Of a DNA stretch of 64,000 nucleotides, positions 8,066-16,528 are shown in pieces; the first letter of the stretch is position 1, and every line of letters starts with the position of its first letter. Location of the stretch: NCBI RefSeq assembly GCF_015221875.1, contig NZ_JACYGY010000002.1, forward strand, positions 665,573 through 729,572. The letters are read 5' to 3'. This DNA is from Dyadobacter subterraneus. GTDB lineage: Bacteria > Bacteroidota > Bacteroidia > Cytophagales > Spirosomataceae. The translations under genes were made by a program, and so were the position numbers. A model generated the notes under the pieces. The model had not been told where the DNA came from. It was given only the letters and a program-made list of their open reading frames with translations, and ran no database searches.

Positions 8066-9322
8066 ATGCCTTCATCTTCATCCACTCCGACCTTAGACAA
8101 CATTTTTCTCGCTGCCGAACGGCTTCGCGGAATTATAAATCATACCCCATTGCTTTATAACGCTCATTTATCGGAGCAGTATGAAGCTAATATTTATTTA
8201 AAAAGAGAAGACCTTCAAACGGTTCGATCCTACAAAATCAGAGGCGCTTATAATAAAATGGCAAGTCTGAGTGCGGAAGCATTAGCAGGTGGTGTGGTCT
8301 GCGCCAGTGCGGGGAATCATGCGCAGGGCGTTGCTTATGCGTGCCGTAAGATGGAAGTGAAAGGCGCCATCTTTATGCCAACTACTACACCGGCACAAAA
8401 GGTAAAACAGGTTCGTTTATTTGGTAAAGAGTGGGTTGAAGTGCATTTGGTTGGTGATACTTACGACGATGCTTATCATGCTTCGGTTATATACCAAAAA
8501 GAAAATAACGCCACTTTTGTCCATCCGTTTGATGATTTGCAAGTAATTGAAGGACAAGGAACAGTGGGGTTGGAAATATTTAAAGATGCCAATTTCAGAG
8601 TTGATTATTTGCTAATGGCGATTGGCGGCGGTGGATTAGCTTCCGGCATCTCGACCGTTTTTAAACAACTTTCTCCAAAAACACAATTGATCGGTGTGGA
8701 GCCGCTTGGTTCTCCAACGATGCAGAAGTCAATAGAAGAAGGACATGTTGTTACATTGGATCACATCGACAAATTTGTTGATGGAGCAGCCGTTCGTCGT
8801 GCCGGAGATATCACTTTTGACATTTGCAGCAAAAGTTTAGATAAGGTTTTACTGATTCCGGAAGGAAAAGTTTGTTCCACCATTCTTCAACTTTATAACG
8901 AAGAAGCAATTGTAGCAGAACCAGCTGGTGCATTGACCGTGGCCGCGCTGGACATGGTAAAGGATGAGATCAAAGGAAAAAATGTAGTCGCATTGATCAG
9001 CGGCGGGAATAATGACATTACACGTACTGAGGAAATTAAGGAGCGCTCCCTGCTTTACGAAGGCTTAAAACATTATTTCATCATCCGTTTCCCACAACGT
9101 TCCGGCGCATTTCGTGAATTCCTGAATGTCCTTGGGCCAAATGACGATATCGCGCGATTTGAATATGTGAAGAAAACCAACCGCGAGCAAGGTCCGGCAT
9201 TGGTAGGAATTGAATTGAAAAACCGTGAGGATTTTGAGCCTTTGATCGAGCGGATGAATGAGAATCGGGTGGTATATGAATATCTGAATGATCAGCCGGA
9301 TTTGTTTCAGTTTATGGTTTAA
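8066..9322 (+). CDS. ilvA: Threonine ammonia-lyase (threonine deaminase) IlvA
   Basis: A PLP enzyme that converts threonine to 2-ketobutyrate, the first committed step to isoleucine. The PLP lysine is Lys57 in RSYKIRGAYNKM; a glycine-rich phosphate loop (IGGGGLASG) follows, then one C-terminal ACT-like regulatory region (HYFIIRFPQRSGAFREFLNVLG). The protein is 418 aa, the shorter biosynthetic form with a single regulatory lobe. The ATG at 8066 is chosen over the upstream in-frame start at 7910, which would overlap ilvC and read through two hairpins. Confidence 0.93.
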   Translation: MPSSSSTPTLDNIFLAAERLRGIINHTPLLYNAHLSEQYEANIYLKREDLQTVRSYKIRGAYNKMASLSAEALAGGVVCASAGNHAQGVAYACRKMEVKGAIFMPTTTPAQKVKQVRLFGKEWVEVHLVGDTYDDAYHASVIYQKENNATFVHPFDDLQVIEGQGTVGLEIFKDANFRVDYLLMAIGGGGLASGISTVFKQLSPKTQLIGVEPLGSPTMQKSIEEGHVVTLDHIDKFVDGAAVRRAGDITFDICSKSLDKVLLIPEGKVCSTILQLYNEEAIVAEPAGALTVAALDMVKDEIKGKNVVALISGGNNDITRTEEIKERSLLYEGLKHYFIIRFPQRSGAFREFLNVLGPNDDIARFEYVKKTNREQGPALVGIELKNREDFEPLIERMNENRVVYEYLNDQPDLFQFMV

Positions 9323-9354
9323 ATGGCAATTAATCCTAAGGCTCGATTATTTGT

Positions 9355-9362
9355 TATATTTG
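9355..9362 (+). promoter_or_regulatory. Putative -7 box of HepT/MntA pair 1
   Basis: TATATTTG matches the Bacteroidota TAnnTTTG box, 28 nt before the MntA ATG. No clear TTTG -33 element is visible. Confidence 0.35.
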
Positions 9363-9390
9363 TAAATCAGTTAATTAATCATTCCAATTT

Positions 9391-9699
9391 ATGCTACCTG
9401 ATAAACAACAAATTATTGAGTTGATCCAAAGTCGTAAACCAGCTATTCAAAAACTGGGTGCTGAACGGCTTGGCTTATTTGGTTCCTTCGCAAGAGGCGA
9501 GCAGAACGAAACAAGCGATATAGACTTAGTAGTTGAATTTAGATCAGGCATGAAAAAGTATAAAAACCTTCTGGATTTAGTTGATTTATTGGAAGAAACA
9601 CTTCAAAGAAAAGTTGATTTATTAACCTGGGAAGGAATGGCTTCCTTTGTTCAAAGAGAAGCAAAAAAAGATATTCAGTATGTCTCCTTCGTTGATTGA
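9391..9699 (+). CDS. MntA-type nucleotidyltransferase antitoxin (pair 1)
   Basis: A minimal nucleotidyltransferase of 102 aa. The family motif GS-x10-DxD is intact: Gly31-Ser32, Asp43 and Asp45 in SDIDLVVEF, with the third acidic residue Asp76 in RKVDLL. Proteins of this kind neutralise the adjacent HEPN RNase by AMPylating a tyrosine next to its active site. It overlaps the HEPN gene by 20 nt, so the two are translationally coupled. It stands between ilvA and an AraC regulator. Confidence 0.88.
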   Translation: MLPDKQQIIELIQSRKPAIQKLGAERLGLFGSFARGEQNETSDIDLVVEFRSGMKKYKNLLDLVDLLEETLQRKVDLLTWEGMASFVQREAKKDIQYVSFVD

Positions 9700-10027
9700 G
9701 TTTTTGGAACACATTCAGAAAGAATTAACTTTCCTCGTAACCCATTCTGCTACTATTACATTTCAACAATTTATTGAAGACGATTTGATTAATCGCGCTT
9801 ATCTAAGAAGTCTTGAAATTATTGGAGAAGCTTCAAAAAAAGTCCCGGACGAAATTCGTTACAAATATAGGGAAGTCAACTGGCGTGGTATGATGGGTTT
9901 AAGAGACGTATTAATACATGAATATTTCCAGGTAGATTATGAAGTGGTTTGGGAAGTACTTCAAAATGATGTTCCTCTTGCCAAGGAATGGATTGATCTC
10001 ATTGTTATAGAAGAAAAGAAAAACTAA
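9680..10027 (+). CDS. HepT-type HEPN RNase toxin (pair 1)
   Basis: A DUF86/HEPN protein of 115 aa from the ATG at 9680; a longer in-frame start at 9647 would extend the overlap with the antitoxin. The toxin motif R-x4-H-x-Y is intact (Arg75, His80, Tyr82 in RDVLIHEY). Arg and His are the RNase residues, and the Tyr is the AMPylation target known for HepT. The all-helical composition fits the fold. It is paired with the preceding MntA gene. Confidence 0.88.
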   Translation: MSPSLIEFLEHIQKELTFLVTHSATITFQQFIEDDLINRAYLRSLEIIGEASKKVPDEIRYKYREVNWRGMMGLRDVLIHEYFQVDYEVVWEVLQNDVPLAKEWIDLIVIEEKKN

Positions 10028-10034
10028 TTACCAC

Positions 10035-10883
10035 TTGCTACGCGTCCCCTCCCACATAAGCTCCCAGGAATTTGAATCCTTAAAGATTCAGGATATGACC
10101 TTTGTTGCCTATCGCAATGAAGTATATCCATCCCGTTACGAAGTTTTTTTTGAGGAGCATGCAGTTATTGTGGTGTTAGAAGGTGAAAAAAAATTCAGTA
10201 GCCCGACGCAGGAAGTTTATGTTGAAAAAGGGGATATTCTTTTTATTCAGCGCGGTTTTTACCTGATGTCAGAATCGATTAATGAATCTTATAAAAGTCT
10301 GGTTTTCTTTTTTGATGAGAAGTTGTTGAAAGAGTTTGTCAATCTCCATCCCGAATTATTCAATCCTGAGGAAGCAACCACCACACTTGAAAACCCGATT
10401 TTGCCATTAAAAGCGGATGAAAATTTCGAGAAATTTATTCAATCCGTTTTTCCTTATTTCAAATCCAGAATAGAATTGAAGAATCATTTTCTTCGGCTTA
10501 AATTCCAGGAATTGTTATTACACTTGCTGGAACTGGACAAATCGAAACAACTGAGAGCAAATCTTTACAGTTTGTATATCGGAGAAAAAGTGGATCTGTC
10601 ATTTTTAATGAATAGTTATTATCTCAAACCACTTACGCTAAATGAACTCGCCAGATTATCAGGCAGAAGTTTATCCGCTTTTAAACGAGATTTTCAGGAA
10701 GAATTCAAAACTTCACCAGCGCTTTGGCTGAAAAATAAACGGCTGGATTACGCCGACTTTCTGTTAAGAAATAATACGAAAAACGTAACGGAAATCAGTA
10801 CGGAAATTGGGTATGAAAGTGTGTCGCATTTTATAAAAATGTATAAGGAAAAGTTTGGAGTAACACCTAAGAAGCATGGGTAA
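10035..10883 (+). CDS. AraC-family transcriptional regulator
   Basis: The 282-aa frame starts at TTG 10035, only 7 nt after the HepT gene; an internal ATG at 10095 is a possible later start. The N-terminal cupin-like sensor half (VVLEGEKKFSSPTQEVYVEKGDILFI) is followed by two helix-turn-helix units in the last 100 residues (LTLNELARLSGRSLSAFKRDFQEEF and VTEISTEIGYESVSHFIKMYKEKFGVTPKKH), the AraC/XylS signature. Its target is unknown. The close spacing suggests co-transcription with toxin-antitoxin pair 1, though regulation of that pair is not shown. Confidence 0.85.
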   Translation: MLRVPSHISSQEFESLKIQDMTFVAYRNEVYPSRYEVFFEEHAVIVVLEGEKKFSSPTQEVYVEKGDILFIQRGFYLMSESINESYKSLVFFFDEKLLKEFVNLHPELFNPEEATTTLENPILPLKADENFEKFIQSVFPYFKSRIELKNHFLRLKFQELLLHLLELDKSKQLRANLYSLYIGEKVDLSFLMNSYYLKPLTLNELARLSGRSLSAFKRDFQEEFKTSPALWLKNKRLDYADFLLRNNTKNVTEISTEIGYESVSHFIKMYKEKFGVTPKKHG

Positions 10884-10914
10884 TTCAGCGTAATTTTATT
10901 CTGAATCAATTTAT

Positions 10915-10922
10915 TATCTTTG
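10915..10922 (+). promoter_or_regulatory. Putative -7 box upstream of a gene remnant
   Basis: TATCTTTG fits TAnnTTTG. It lies about 33 nt before the TTG start of the remnant at 10955 and about 160 nt before toxin-antitoxin pair 2, so it may now drive pair 2. Confidence 0.35.
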
Positions 10923-10954
10923 TATATCTACTTTAAAATATAACCACACACAAC

Positions 10955-11014
10955 TTGGAAACACTAATCATTCACCCAACAAAAGAGCAGGAAAAAGCAA
11001 TTCTTCTGGGATAA
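10955..11014 (+). pseudogene. Truncated METLIIHP-type small protein
   Basis: A TTG-started frame of 19 codons reads METLIIHPTKEQEKAILLG and then stops. I recall the N-terminal METLIIHP...KEQ pattern from small antitoxin-like proteins of roughly 70 residues in Bacteroidota. Here it is cut off after 19 residues, so it looks like a decayed partner gene. The family assignment is from memory of the motif only. Confidence 0.4.
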
Positions 11015-11084
11015 CAGGCAGGATTTTTTATTAATATAAGTTTTATCTTACCTATACTTAGTTAGCACTTTCAAGACACACAGT

Positions 11085-11372
11085 ATGGAAACAAAACCTA
11101 TTCTTCAAACACTTCAAAAAAACAAGAGCCACTTTTTTAAAAAGTATCCTTTAAAATCAATGGCTCTGTTCGGATCCTATGCCAGAAATGAGGCAGAGGA
11201 AAAGAGTGATGTCGATATTATGGTCGAGTTTTTAAGTCCGGTAGGTTTTGAATTTGTTGATCTTGCTATTGAATTGGAAAATATCCTGCATCAAAAAGTT
11301 GATCTGGTTAGCAAGAAAGGAATTAAACCTGATATGCTTCTATACATAGAAAAAGATCTGATTTATGTCTGA
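11085..11372 (+). CDS. MntA-type nucleotidyltransferase antitoxin (pair 2)
   Basis: A 95-aa minimal nucleotidyltransferase. GS-x10-DxD is intact (Gly30-Ser31, Asp42, Asp44 in SDVDIMVEF), with the third Asp73 in QKVDLV. Its sequence differs clearly from the antitoxins of pairs 1 and 3, so this is an independent module rather than a recent duplicate. It overlaps its HepT partner by 8 nt. Confidence 0.88.
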   Translation: METKPILQTLQKNKSHFFKKYPLKSMALFGSYARNEAEEKSDVDIMVEFLSPVGFEFVDLAIELENILHQKVDLVSKKGIKPDMLLYIEKDLIYV

Positions 11373-11706
11373 ACGAATTCCAAGATTGCTTTTGGAAGAC
11401 ATGTTGGATTCTGTAACTCACATTTACATGTATACGGAAGGCTTTGACTTTGAGGATTTTGTAGCGGATCGTAAGACAAGAGATGCAGTTATAAGAAACT
11501 TGCAAGTATTAGGCGAGGCAGCGAATAGAGTTCCCAAGGATATCCGCGAACTTTATCCTGAAATTGAATGGATGAGAATTATCAGATCCAGGCATATTTT
11601 AGTCCACGATTATGCGGGAATTGATTACGAAATTGTATGGAGAATCGTTGAAATTCATTTACGCCCACTTCAACAAACCCTGACAAACATACTTAACAAT
11701 AAATAG
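11365..11706 (+). CDS. HepT-type HEPN RNase toxin (pair 2)
   Basis: A DUF86/HEPN protein of 113 aa with the complete R-x4-H-x-Y motif (Arg76, His81, Tyr83 in RHILVHDY). It starts with ATG inside the end of the antitoxin gene. It lies 237 nt ahead of leuC, so pair 2 with pair 1, the AraC gene and the remnant form a 2.3-kb accessory block between ilvA and leuC. Confidence 0.88.
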   Translation: MSERIPRLLLEDMLDSVTHIYMYTEGFDFEDFVADRKTRDAVIRNLQVLGEAANRVPKDIRELYPEIEWMRIIRSRHILVHDYAGIDYEIVWRIVEIHLRPLQQTLTNILNNK

Positions 11707-11830
11707 TACTCACCCAATCTATTTTTAAAAAATTCCCAGAAATCAATAAAGATTTCCGCTCAACCTACCTTTTTAAACCAAAAACACTATTTTTTGAACG
11801 TTTCCCGTTATACTTATTTAAAGTATTCTG

Positions 11831-11881
11831 ATGAAATTTGTTTCCCTGATTATTTTACCGGCCTTATTCCGGTTTAAGTAG
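11831..11881 (+). promoter_or_regulatory. Possible leader ORF upstream of leuC
   Basis: A 17-codon frame encodes MKFVSLIILPALFRFK and then TAG, with Val, Leu, Ile, Ile, Leu, Leu. It overlaps a hairpin ACCGG/CCGGT (11857-11873) and is followed by a second, TAGCT/AGCTA (11879-11895). There is no U-run, so termination is not apparent. It is weaker than the ilv and leuA leaders. Confidence 0.3.
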
Positions 11882-11943
11882 CTAGTTTTCAGCTATAAAT
11901 CAGTAAAAGTTAATAATAGTTACATATTCACCATAAATTGAGA

Positions 11944-13347
11944 ATGAGTAATCAAGCGAGTACCCTTTTTGACAAAGTGTGGGATGCACACGTTGTTCGT
12001 AAAATTGAAGATGGCCCGGACGTGTTTTTTATCGACCGTCATTTTATCCATGAAGTAACCAGCCCGGTTGCGTTCTTGGGACTTGAAACCAGAAATATTG
12101 GTGTTATCTATCCTGAGCGCACTTTCGCAACGGCTGATCATAATACACCTACAATCAATCAACACCTTCCTGTTCAGGATCCGCTTTCTGCCAATCAGCT
12201 TAAAGCTTTGGAAACAAACTCAGCGAAGTACGGTATTTCTCACTGGGGTCTGGGTAACGCAAGAAATGGTATCGTACACGTAGTAGGACCTGAAAATGGT
12301 ATTACGCTACCGGGTATGACGATTGTTTGCGGTGATTCACATACATCTACACACGGTGCATTTGGCGCCATTGCTTTTGGTATTGGTACTTCTGAGGTTG
12401 AAATGGTACTTTCTTCTCAGTGTATTATGCAGCCAAAACCTAAAAAAATGCGTGTAAACGTAAATGGAAAATTAGGTAAGGCAGTAACGCCAAAAGACGT
12501 TACGTTATATATTATTTCAAAATTGACAACGGCTGGTGCTACGGGTTATTTTGTAGAATACGCTGGTGATGTTTTTGAAAATATGTCGATGGAAGGCCGT
12601 ATGACGGTTTGTAACATGAGTATCGAAATGGGTGCCCGTGGTGGTATGATCGCTCCTGATCAGACTACTTTTGACTACATTGAAGGACGTGAGCAAGCTC
12701 CAAAAGGCGAGAAATGGGATAAAGCATTGGCCTATTGGAAAACTTTGAAAACAGACGCAGATGCTGTTTTTGATAAAGAATATACTTTCAACGCTGAGGA
12801 TATTGAGCCAATGATCACTTACGGAACAAATCCGGGAATGGGTCAGGGAATTTCATTGAATATCCCAACGGCAGAACAGGCAGAAGGAGGAAAAGCGACA
12901 TATGACAAATCATTGAATTACATGGGCTTCCATGAAAATGAGTCGATGTTGGGTAAAAAGATTGACTACGTATTTATCGGTAGCTGCACAAACGGTCGTA
13001 TCGAAGATTTCCGTGCTTTTGCATCGATCGTAAAAGGACGTAAAAAAGCGGATAACGTGACCGCATGGGTTGTTCCGGGTTCTCACATCGTTGAAGCTCA
13101 GATCAAAGAAGAAGGAATTCTTGATATCCTGACCGAAGCAGGTTTCGAACTTCGTCAGCCAGGCTGCTCTGCATGTCTTGCGATGAACGATGATAAAATC
13201 CCGGCTGGTAAATATGCTGTGAGTACATCAAACAGAAATTTCGAAGGTCGTCAGGGTCCGGGAGCGCGTACACTTTTGGCAAGTCCGCTGGTTGCTGCTG
13301 CTGCTGCTGTTACGGGAGTTGTTACGGATCCTAGGGATTTACTATAA
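11944..13347 (+). CDS. leuC: 3-Isopropylmalate dehydratase large subunit LeuC
   Basis: With LeuD, isomerises 2- to 3-isopropylmalate in leucine synthesis via a [4Fe-4S] aconitase-type centre. The protein is 467 aa from the ATG at 11944; the TTG two codons earlier is less likely. Cluster cysteines are seen in [14 protein letters not shown] and in [35 protein letters not shown] is the conserved substrate-side motif. It is normally adjacent to leuD, but here a 640-nt GxxExxY cassette lies between them. Confidence 0.97.
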   Translation: MSNQASTLFDKVWDAHVVRKIEDGPDVFFIDRHFIHEVTSPVAFLGLETRNIGVIYPERTFATADHNTPTINQHLPVQDPLSANQLKALETNSAKYGISHWGLGNARNGIVHVVGPENGITLPGMTIVCGDSHTSTHGAFGAIAFGIGTSEVEMVLSSQCIMQPKPKKMRVNVNGKLGKAVTPKDVTLYIISKLTTAGATGYFVEYAGDVFENMSMEGRMTVCNMSIEMGARGGMIAPDQTTFDYIEGREQAPKGEKWDKALAYWKTLKTDADAVFDKEYTFNAEDIEPMITYGTNPGMGQGISLNIPTAEQAEGGKATYDKSLNYMGFHENESMLGKKIDYVFIGSCTNGRIEDFRAFASIVKGRKKADNVTAWVVPGSHIVEAQIKEEGILDILTEAGFELRQPGCSACLAMNDDKIPAGKYAVSTSNRNFEGRQGPGARTLLASPLVAAAAAVTGVVTDPRDLL

Positions 13348-13357
13348 CTGATTACTA

Positions 13358-13974
13358 AGGTTACACAGAGGTTCTCAGAGGTAAAAGGAGAACCACAGGA
13401 GTTTTTAAGACATAGTGTTTACAATAACTTCCTGTGTGACTAAATTTTTGGTTTGTGGTCTATGATGTTGAATCATAACCATAAAGTAATAATGGAAATT
13501 AATGAAATTACCGGAGAAATTATAGGGTGTTGTATTGAAATTCATAAGGAATTGGGTCCTGGGTTACTTGAATCTGCTTATGAAGAATGTCTGGCTTACG
13601 AGTTAGGCAATTCAGGTTTGTATTTTGAAAGACAAAAGGCATTACCAGTTCGCTATAAAGAAATTCAAATCGAATATGGTTACTGAATGGATTCCATAGT
13701 TGAAAATCATGTAGTAGTAGAATTGAAAAGTGTTGAAGTTCTTAATAACGTTCATACAGCTCAAATTCTCACATATATGAGATTTTCCGAAATGAACGCA
13801 GGCCTGTTAATCAATTTCAATGTTTCAGTATTAAAAAACGGTATAAAAAGATTCATAAATTGAACGTGACACAGAAAAACAAAGAGTTCAAAAAGAGAAC
13901 CACGGAGATTGGGTTTGATACAAAACAAAATCTCTGTGTCCCTCTTTCAAACTCAGTGACCCTCTGTGTAACCT
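13358..13974. mobile_element. GxxExxY cassette with 14-bp terminal inverted repeats
   Basis: The left end AGGTTACACAGAGG (13358-13371) and right end CCTCTGTGTAACCT (13961-13974) are perfect inverted repeats. Inside each end are further CACAGAG/GAGAACC-rich imperfect hairpins (for example GGTTCTC/GAGAACC near 13370-13396). The only gene inside is a GxxExxY ORF. The cassette sits between leuC and leuD. No transposase or clear target-site duplication is visible, so it would be a non-autonomous element. Confidence 0.6.
13492..13863 (+). pseudogene. GxxExxY protein with an in-frame stop codon
   Basis: The first part (EINEITGEIIGCCIEIHK..., GPGLLESAYEE) carries the G-x-x-E-x-x-Y motif and ends at TGA 13684-13686. 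The next 58 codons continue in the same frame (MDSIVENHVVVELKSVEVL, QILTYMRFSEMNAGLLINFN) to TGA 13861, exactly as intact family members do. Where the stop is, the family usually has Arg, so a CGA-to-TGA change is the simplest explanation. The whole would be about 123 residues, the normal length. The family is nuclease-like (VVVELKSV) and its role is unknown. An ATG directly after the stop could allow re-initiation. Confidence 0.8.
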
Positions 13975-13987
13975 AAAAAAATTAAAA

Positions 13988-14584
13988 ATGGCTTACGACA
14001 AATTCACCATATTAAAAAGTACGGCAGTTCCTTTGCCGATTGAAAACGTTGATACTGACCAGATTATTCCAGCGCGTTTTCTAAAAGCTACAAAACGTGA
14101 AGGTTTTGGAGATAATCTTTTCAGAGACTGGCGCTACAACGGCGACGATACTCCTAAACAAGATTTCGTGTTGAACAACCCGATTTATTCAGGTAAAATC
14201 CTTGTTGGCGGACGCAATTTCGGAAGCGGATCAAGCCGCGAACATGCCGCCTGGGCGATCTATGACTACGGTTTCCGTTGTGTCGTTTCAAGTTTCTTTG
14301 CAGATATTTTCAAAGGTAACTCACTGAATATAGGAATTTTACCGGTTCAGGTAAGTGAGGAATTCCTTGACAAAATATTCCAGGCAATTGAAGCTGATCC
14401 AAATGCAGAGCTTGAAGTAAATCTTCCTGAACAAACAATCACAATCGTGGCATCAGGCGAGAGCGAAAAATTCGATATCAATGGCTACAAAAAACACAAT
14501 ATGATTAATGGCTTTGATGATATTGATTATCTGCAGGCTATGAAAAGCGATATCAAAGAATTTGAAGCACAAAGACTATATTAA
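13988..14584 (+). CDS. leuD: 3-Isopropylmalate dehydratase small subunit LeuD
   Basis: The swivelling domain that completes the LeuCD isomerase. The protein is 198 aa, the normal size. It carries the hallmark VENVDTDQIIPARFLK-like start region and GRNFGSGSSREHAAWAIYDYGFRCV. It begins 14 nt after the end of the inserted cassette, so its transcription must either read through the cassette or start within it. Confidence 0.96.
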   Translation: MAYDKFTILKSTAVPLPIENVDTDQIIPARFLKATKREGFGDNLFRDWRYNGDDTPKQDFVLNNPIYSGKILVGGRNFGSGSSREHAAWAIYDYGFRCVVSSFFADIFKGNSLNIGILPVQVSEEFLDKIFQAIEADPNAELEVNLPEQTITIVASGESEKFDINGYKKHNMINGFDDIDYLQAMKSDIKEFEAQRLY

Positions 14585-14665
14585 ACGGCTTTCGGCGGTC
14601 GGTAATCGGTAATTGGCTTCTTTATGCTGATAACCGACTGCCGAGAGCCGACTGCCGACTGCCAC
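14585..14665. repeat. CGGC-rich imperfect inverted repeat
   Basis: The spacer between leuD and the next gene is made of iterated CGGC/CCGAC words (ggctttcggcggtcggtaat on one side, ccgactgccgagagccgact on the other) that can fold back on each other. A shorter related stretch occurs at about 45098-45130. Such low-complexity hairpin repeats are familiar in Bacteroidota intergenic DNA. Confidence 0.5.
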
Positions 14666-16249
14666 ATGAATAAACGCTATATAGAAATAATGGACACGAC
14701 ACTCCGGGATGGAGAACAAACATCCGGAGTGTCGTTTTCCGCATCTGAAAAGCTGACAATTGCTCAGCTCTTGTTGCAAGAAGTAAAAGTTGACAGGATA
14801 GAAATCGCTTCGGCAAGAGTTTCCGAAGGAGAATTTGAAGCGGTTAAAAAAATTACAAGCTGGGCAAATCAAAACGGTTTTATCGATAAAATCGAAGTTT
14901 TGACTTTTGTAGATGGTAACGCATCGATCAACTGGATGCTTAATTCCGGCGCAAAAGTAATGAATCTGCTTACCAAAGGTTCATTAAACCACCTCACCTT
15001 TCAATTAAAAAAGACTCCGCAGCAGCATTTTGAAGACATTGAACAAGTTATTGAACTTGCGCAATCGAAAGGAATCAGCTGTAATGTTTATCTCGAAGAT
15101 TGGAGTAATGGCATGCGTACTTCCCGTGAATACGTTTTTGCAGCGTTAGACTTTTTGACAAAACAGCCTGTAAAACGAATTCTTTTACCCGATACATTAG
15201 GCATCCTTACGCCCACTGAATCTTATGAATTTGTAAAATCAATCGTCGATCGTTATCCTGATAATCATTTCGAATTTCATGCGCATAATGATTATGACCT
15301 AAGCATCGCCAATGTTATGGAAGCAATTCGGGCCGGTGCACATGGACTTCATTTGACGGTAAATGGCATGGGCGAAAGGGCTGGAAATGCTTGTTTGGCC
15401 AGCACAATTGCGGTGATAAAAGATTTTATGCCAGAGGTTGAAACTTCGGTTGTTGAGCGGTCTTTATACAAAATCAGTAAGATCGTTGAAACATTTTCAG
15501 GTATAAGAATTCCTTCTAACCGTCCGATTGTCGGAGAAAGTGTTTTCACGCAAACCGCTGGTATTCATGCAGATGGAGATAAAAAGAATAATCTCTATTT
15601 CAGTAATCTGATGCCGGAACGCTTCGGAAGACTGCGTTCCTATGCCTTGGGTAAAACTTCCGGAAAAGCGAATATTGAGAATAACTTGAAAGATATCGGG
15701 ATTACATTATCTGATGCGGACCTTAAAAAAGTTACCCAGCGAATCATTGAGCTTGGCGACAGGAAAGAGGTTGTAACACCGGAAGATCTCCCCTATATCA
15801 TTTCTGACGTACTGGATAGCAGCGCGATTGAAGAGAAAGTTGTTATACTGAACTATGTATTGACACATTCAAAAAATCTTAAACCATCTGCTACTTTACA
15901 GATTACTTTTGGTGACGAGATTTATGAAGAGAATGCGCAGGGTGACGGTCAGTATGATGCATTCATGAATGCGTTGAAAAAGATCTATGCGAAAAAAGGA
16001 ATTTCCTTGCCGATGCTAACAGATTATACCGTTCGAATTCCGCCGGGAGGAAAAACGGATGCACTTTGTGAAACCATCATTACCTGGGAAATAAATGGTA
16101 AAGATGTAAAAACCAGAGGTTTGGATTCTGACCAGACAGTTTCGGCAATTCAGGCAACGCAGAAAATGTTGAACTTGTTGGGTGTTCCGAGTGCGCTTGA
16201 TTTGAATCCAAAAATTGAGGAGGTCAAGCAGGAGTTTCAGAAAGCTTAA
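14666..16249 (+). CDS. LeuA/CimA-family acyl-CoA condensing enzyme (probable citramalate synthase)
   Basis: Belongs to the isopropylmalate/citramalate/homocitrate synthase family: acetyl-CoA plus a 2-keto acid. The TIM barrel is marked by [14 protein letters not shown] near residue 8 and FEFHAHNDYDLSIANVMEAIRAGA with LTVNGMGERAGNA. A C-terminal allosteric LeuA-dimer domain follows (residues about 390-510: ATLQITFGDE...). The total is 527 aa from the ATG at 14666; the longer 14624 start would translate the repeat spacer. The true LeuA is encoded 3.2 kb downstream, so this paralogue may make citramalate for isoleucine or act as a leucine-sensing isozyme. The substrate cannot be decided from sequence alone. 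Confidence 0.85.
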   Translation: MNKRYIEIMDTTLRDGEQTSGVSFSASEKLTIAQLLLQEVKVDRIEIASARVSEGEFEAVKKITSWANQNGFIDKIEVLTFVDGNASINWMLNSGAKVMNLLTKGSLNHLTFQLKKTPQQHFEDIEQVIELAQSKGISCNVYLEDWSNGMRTSREYVFAALDFLTKQPVKRILLPDTLGILTPTESYEFVKSIVDRYPDNHFEFHAHNDYDLSIANVMEAIRAGAHGLHLTVNGMGERAGNACLASTIAVIKDFMPEVETSVVERSLYKISKIVETFSGIRIPSNRPIVGESVFTQTAGIHADGDKKNNLYFSNLMPERFGRLRSYALGKTSGKANIENNLKDIGITLSDADLKKVTQRIIELGDRKEVVTPEDLPYIISDVLDSSAIEEKVVILNYVLTHSKNLKPSATLQITFGDEIYEENAQGDGQYDAFMNALKKIYAKKGISLPMLTDYTVRIPPGGKTDALCETIITWEINGKDVKTRGLDSDQTVSAIQATQKMLNLLGVPSALDLNPKIEEVKQEFQKA

Positions 16250-16277
16250 AATATCAAATTATCTTAATTACGTTATA

Positions 16278-16428
16278 TCACCCTTTCAGGGTTTCATTTT
16301 GGCCTAATTCACACTACCTATAATAATATCATCCCTTCGGGATTGTCAATATGTATTTCAATCCCGAAGGGATGATATTATTATAGAAAAACGGTTAATC
16401 CACATAGCTCAAAGCCCCGTAGGGGTGA
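16278..16428. repeat. Family A quadruple-hairpin repeat, copy 1
   Basis: The centre is a perfect inverted repeat with 28-bp arms (16318-16345 and 16359-16386) around a 13-nt loop, beginning CTATAATAATATCATCCC. Flanking it are two smaller hairpins in opposite orientation: TCACCC-TTTC-AGGGTTT (16278-16294) and AAAGCCCC-GT-AGGGGTGA (16411-16428). A second copy is at 51095-51308. Confidence 0.8.
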
Positions 16429-16528
16429 GCTATTAAATTCATATAAATTTAAAAATCTAAATCAAAAACCATAATAAACCCGTAAAACCGACCTGTCGGC
16501 CAACGGATTATAAATTTTAACCATTATA

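Noticed and set aside
14624..14665. Extended N-terminus for the LeuA/CimA-type gene
   Set aside because: The extra residues translate the CGGC repeat, and the family starts at [18 protein letters not shown].
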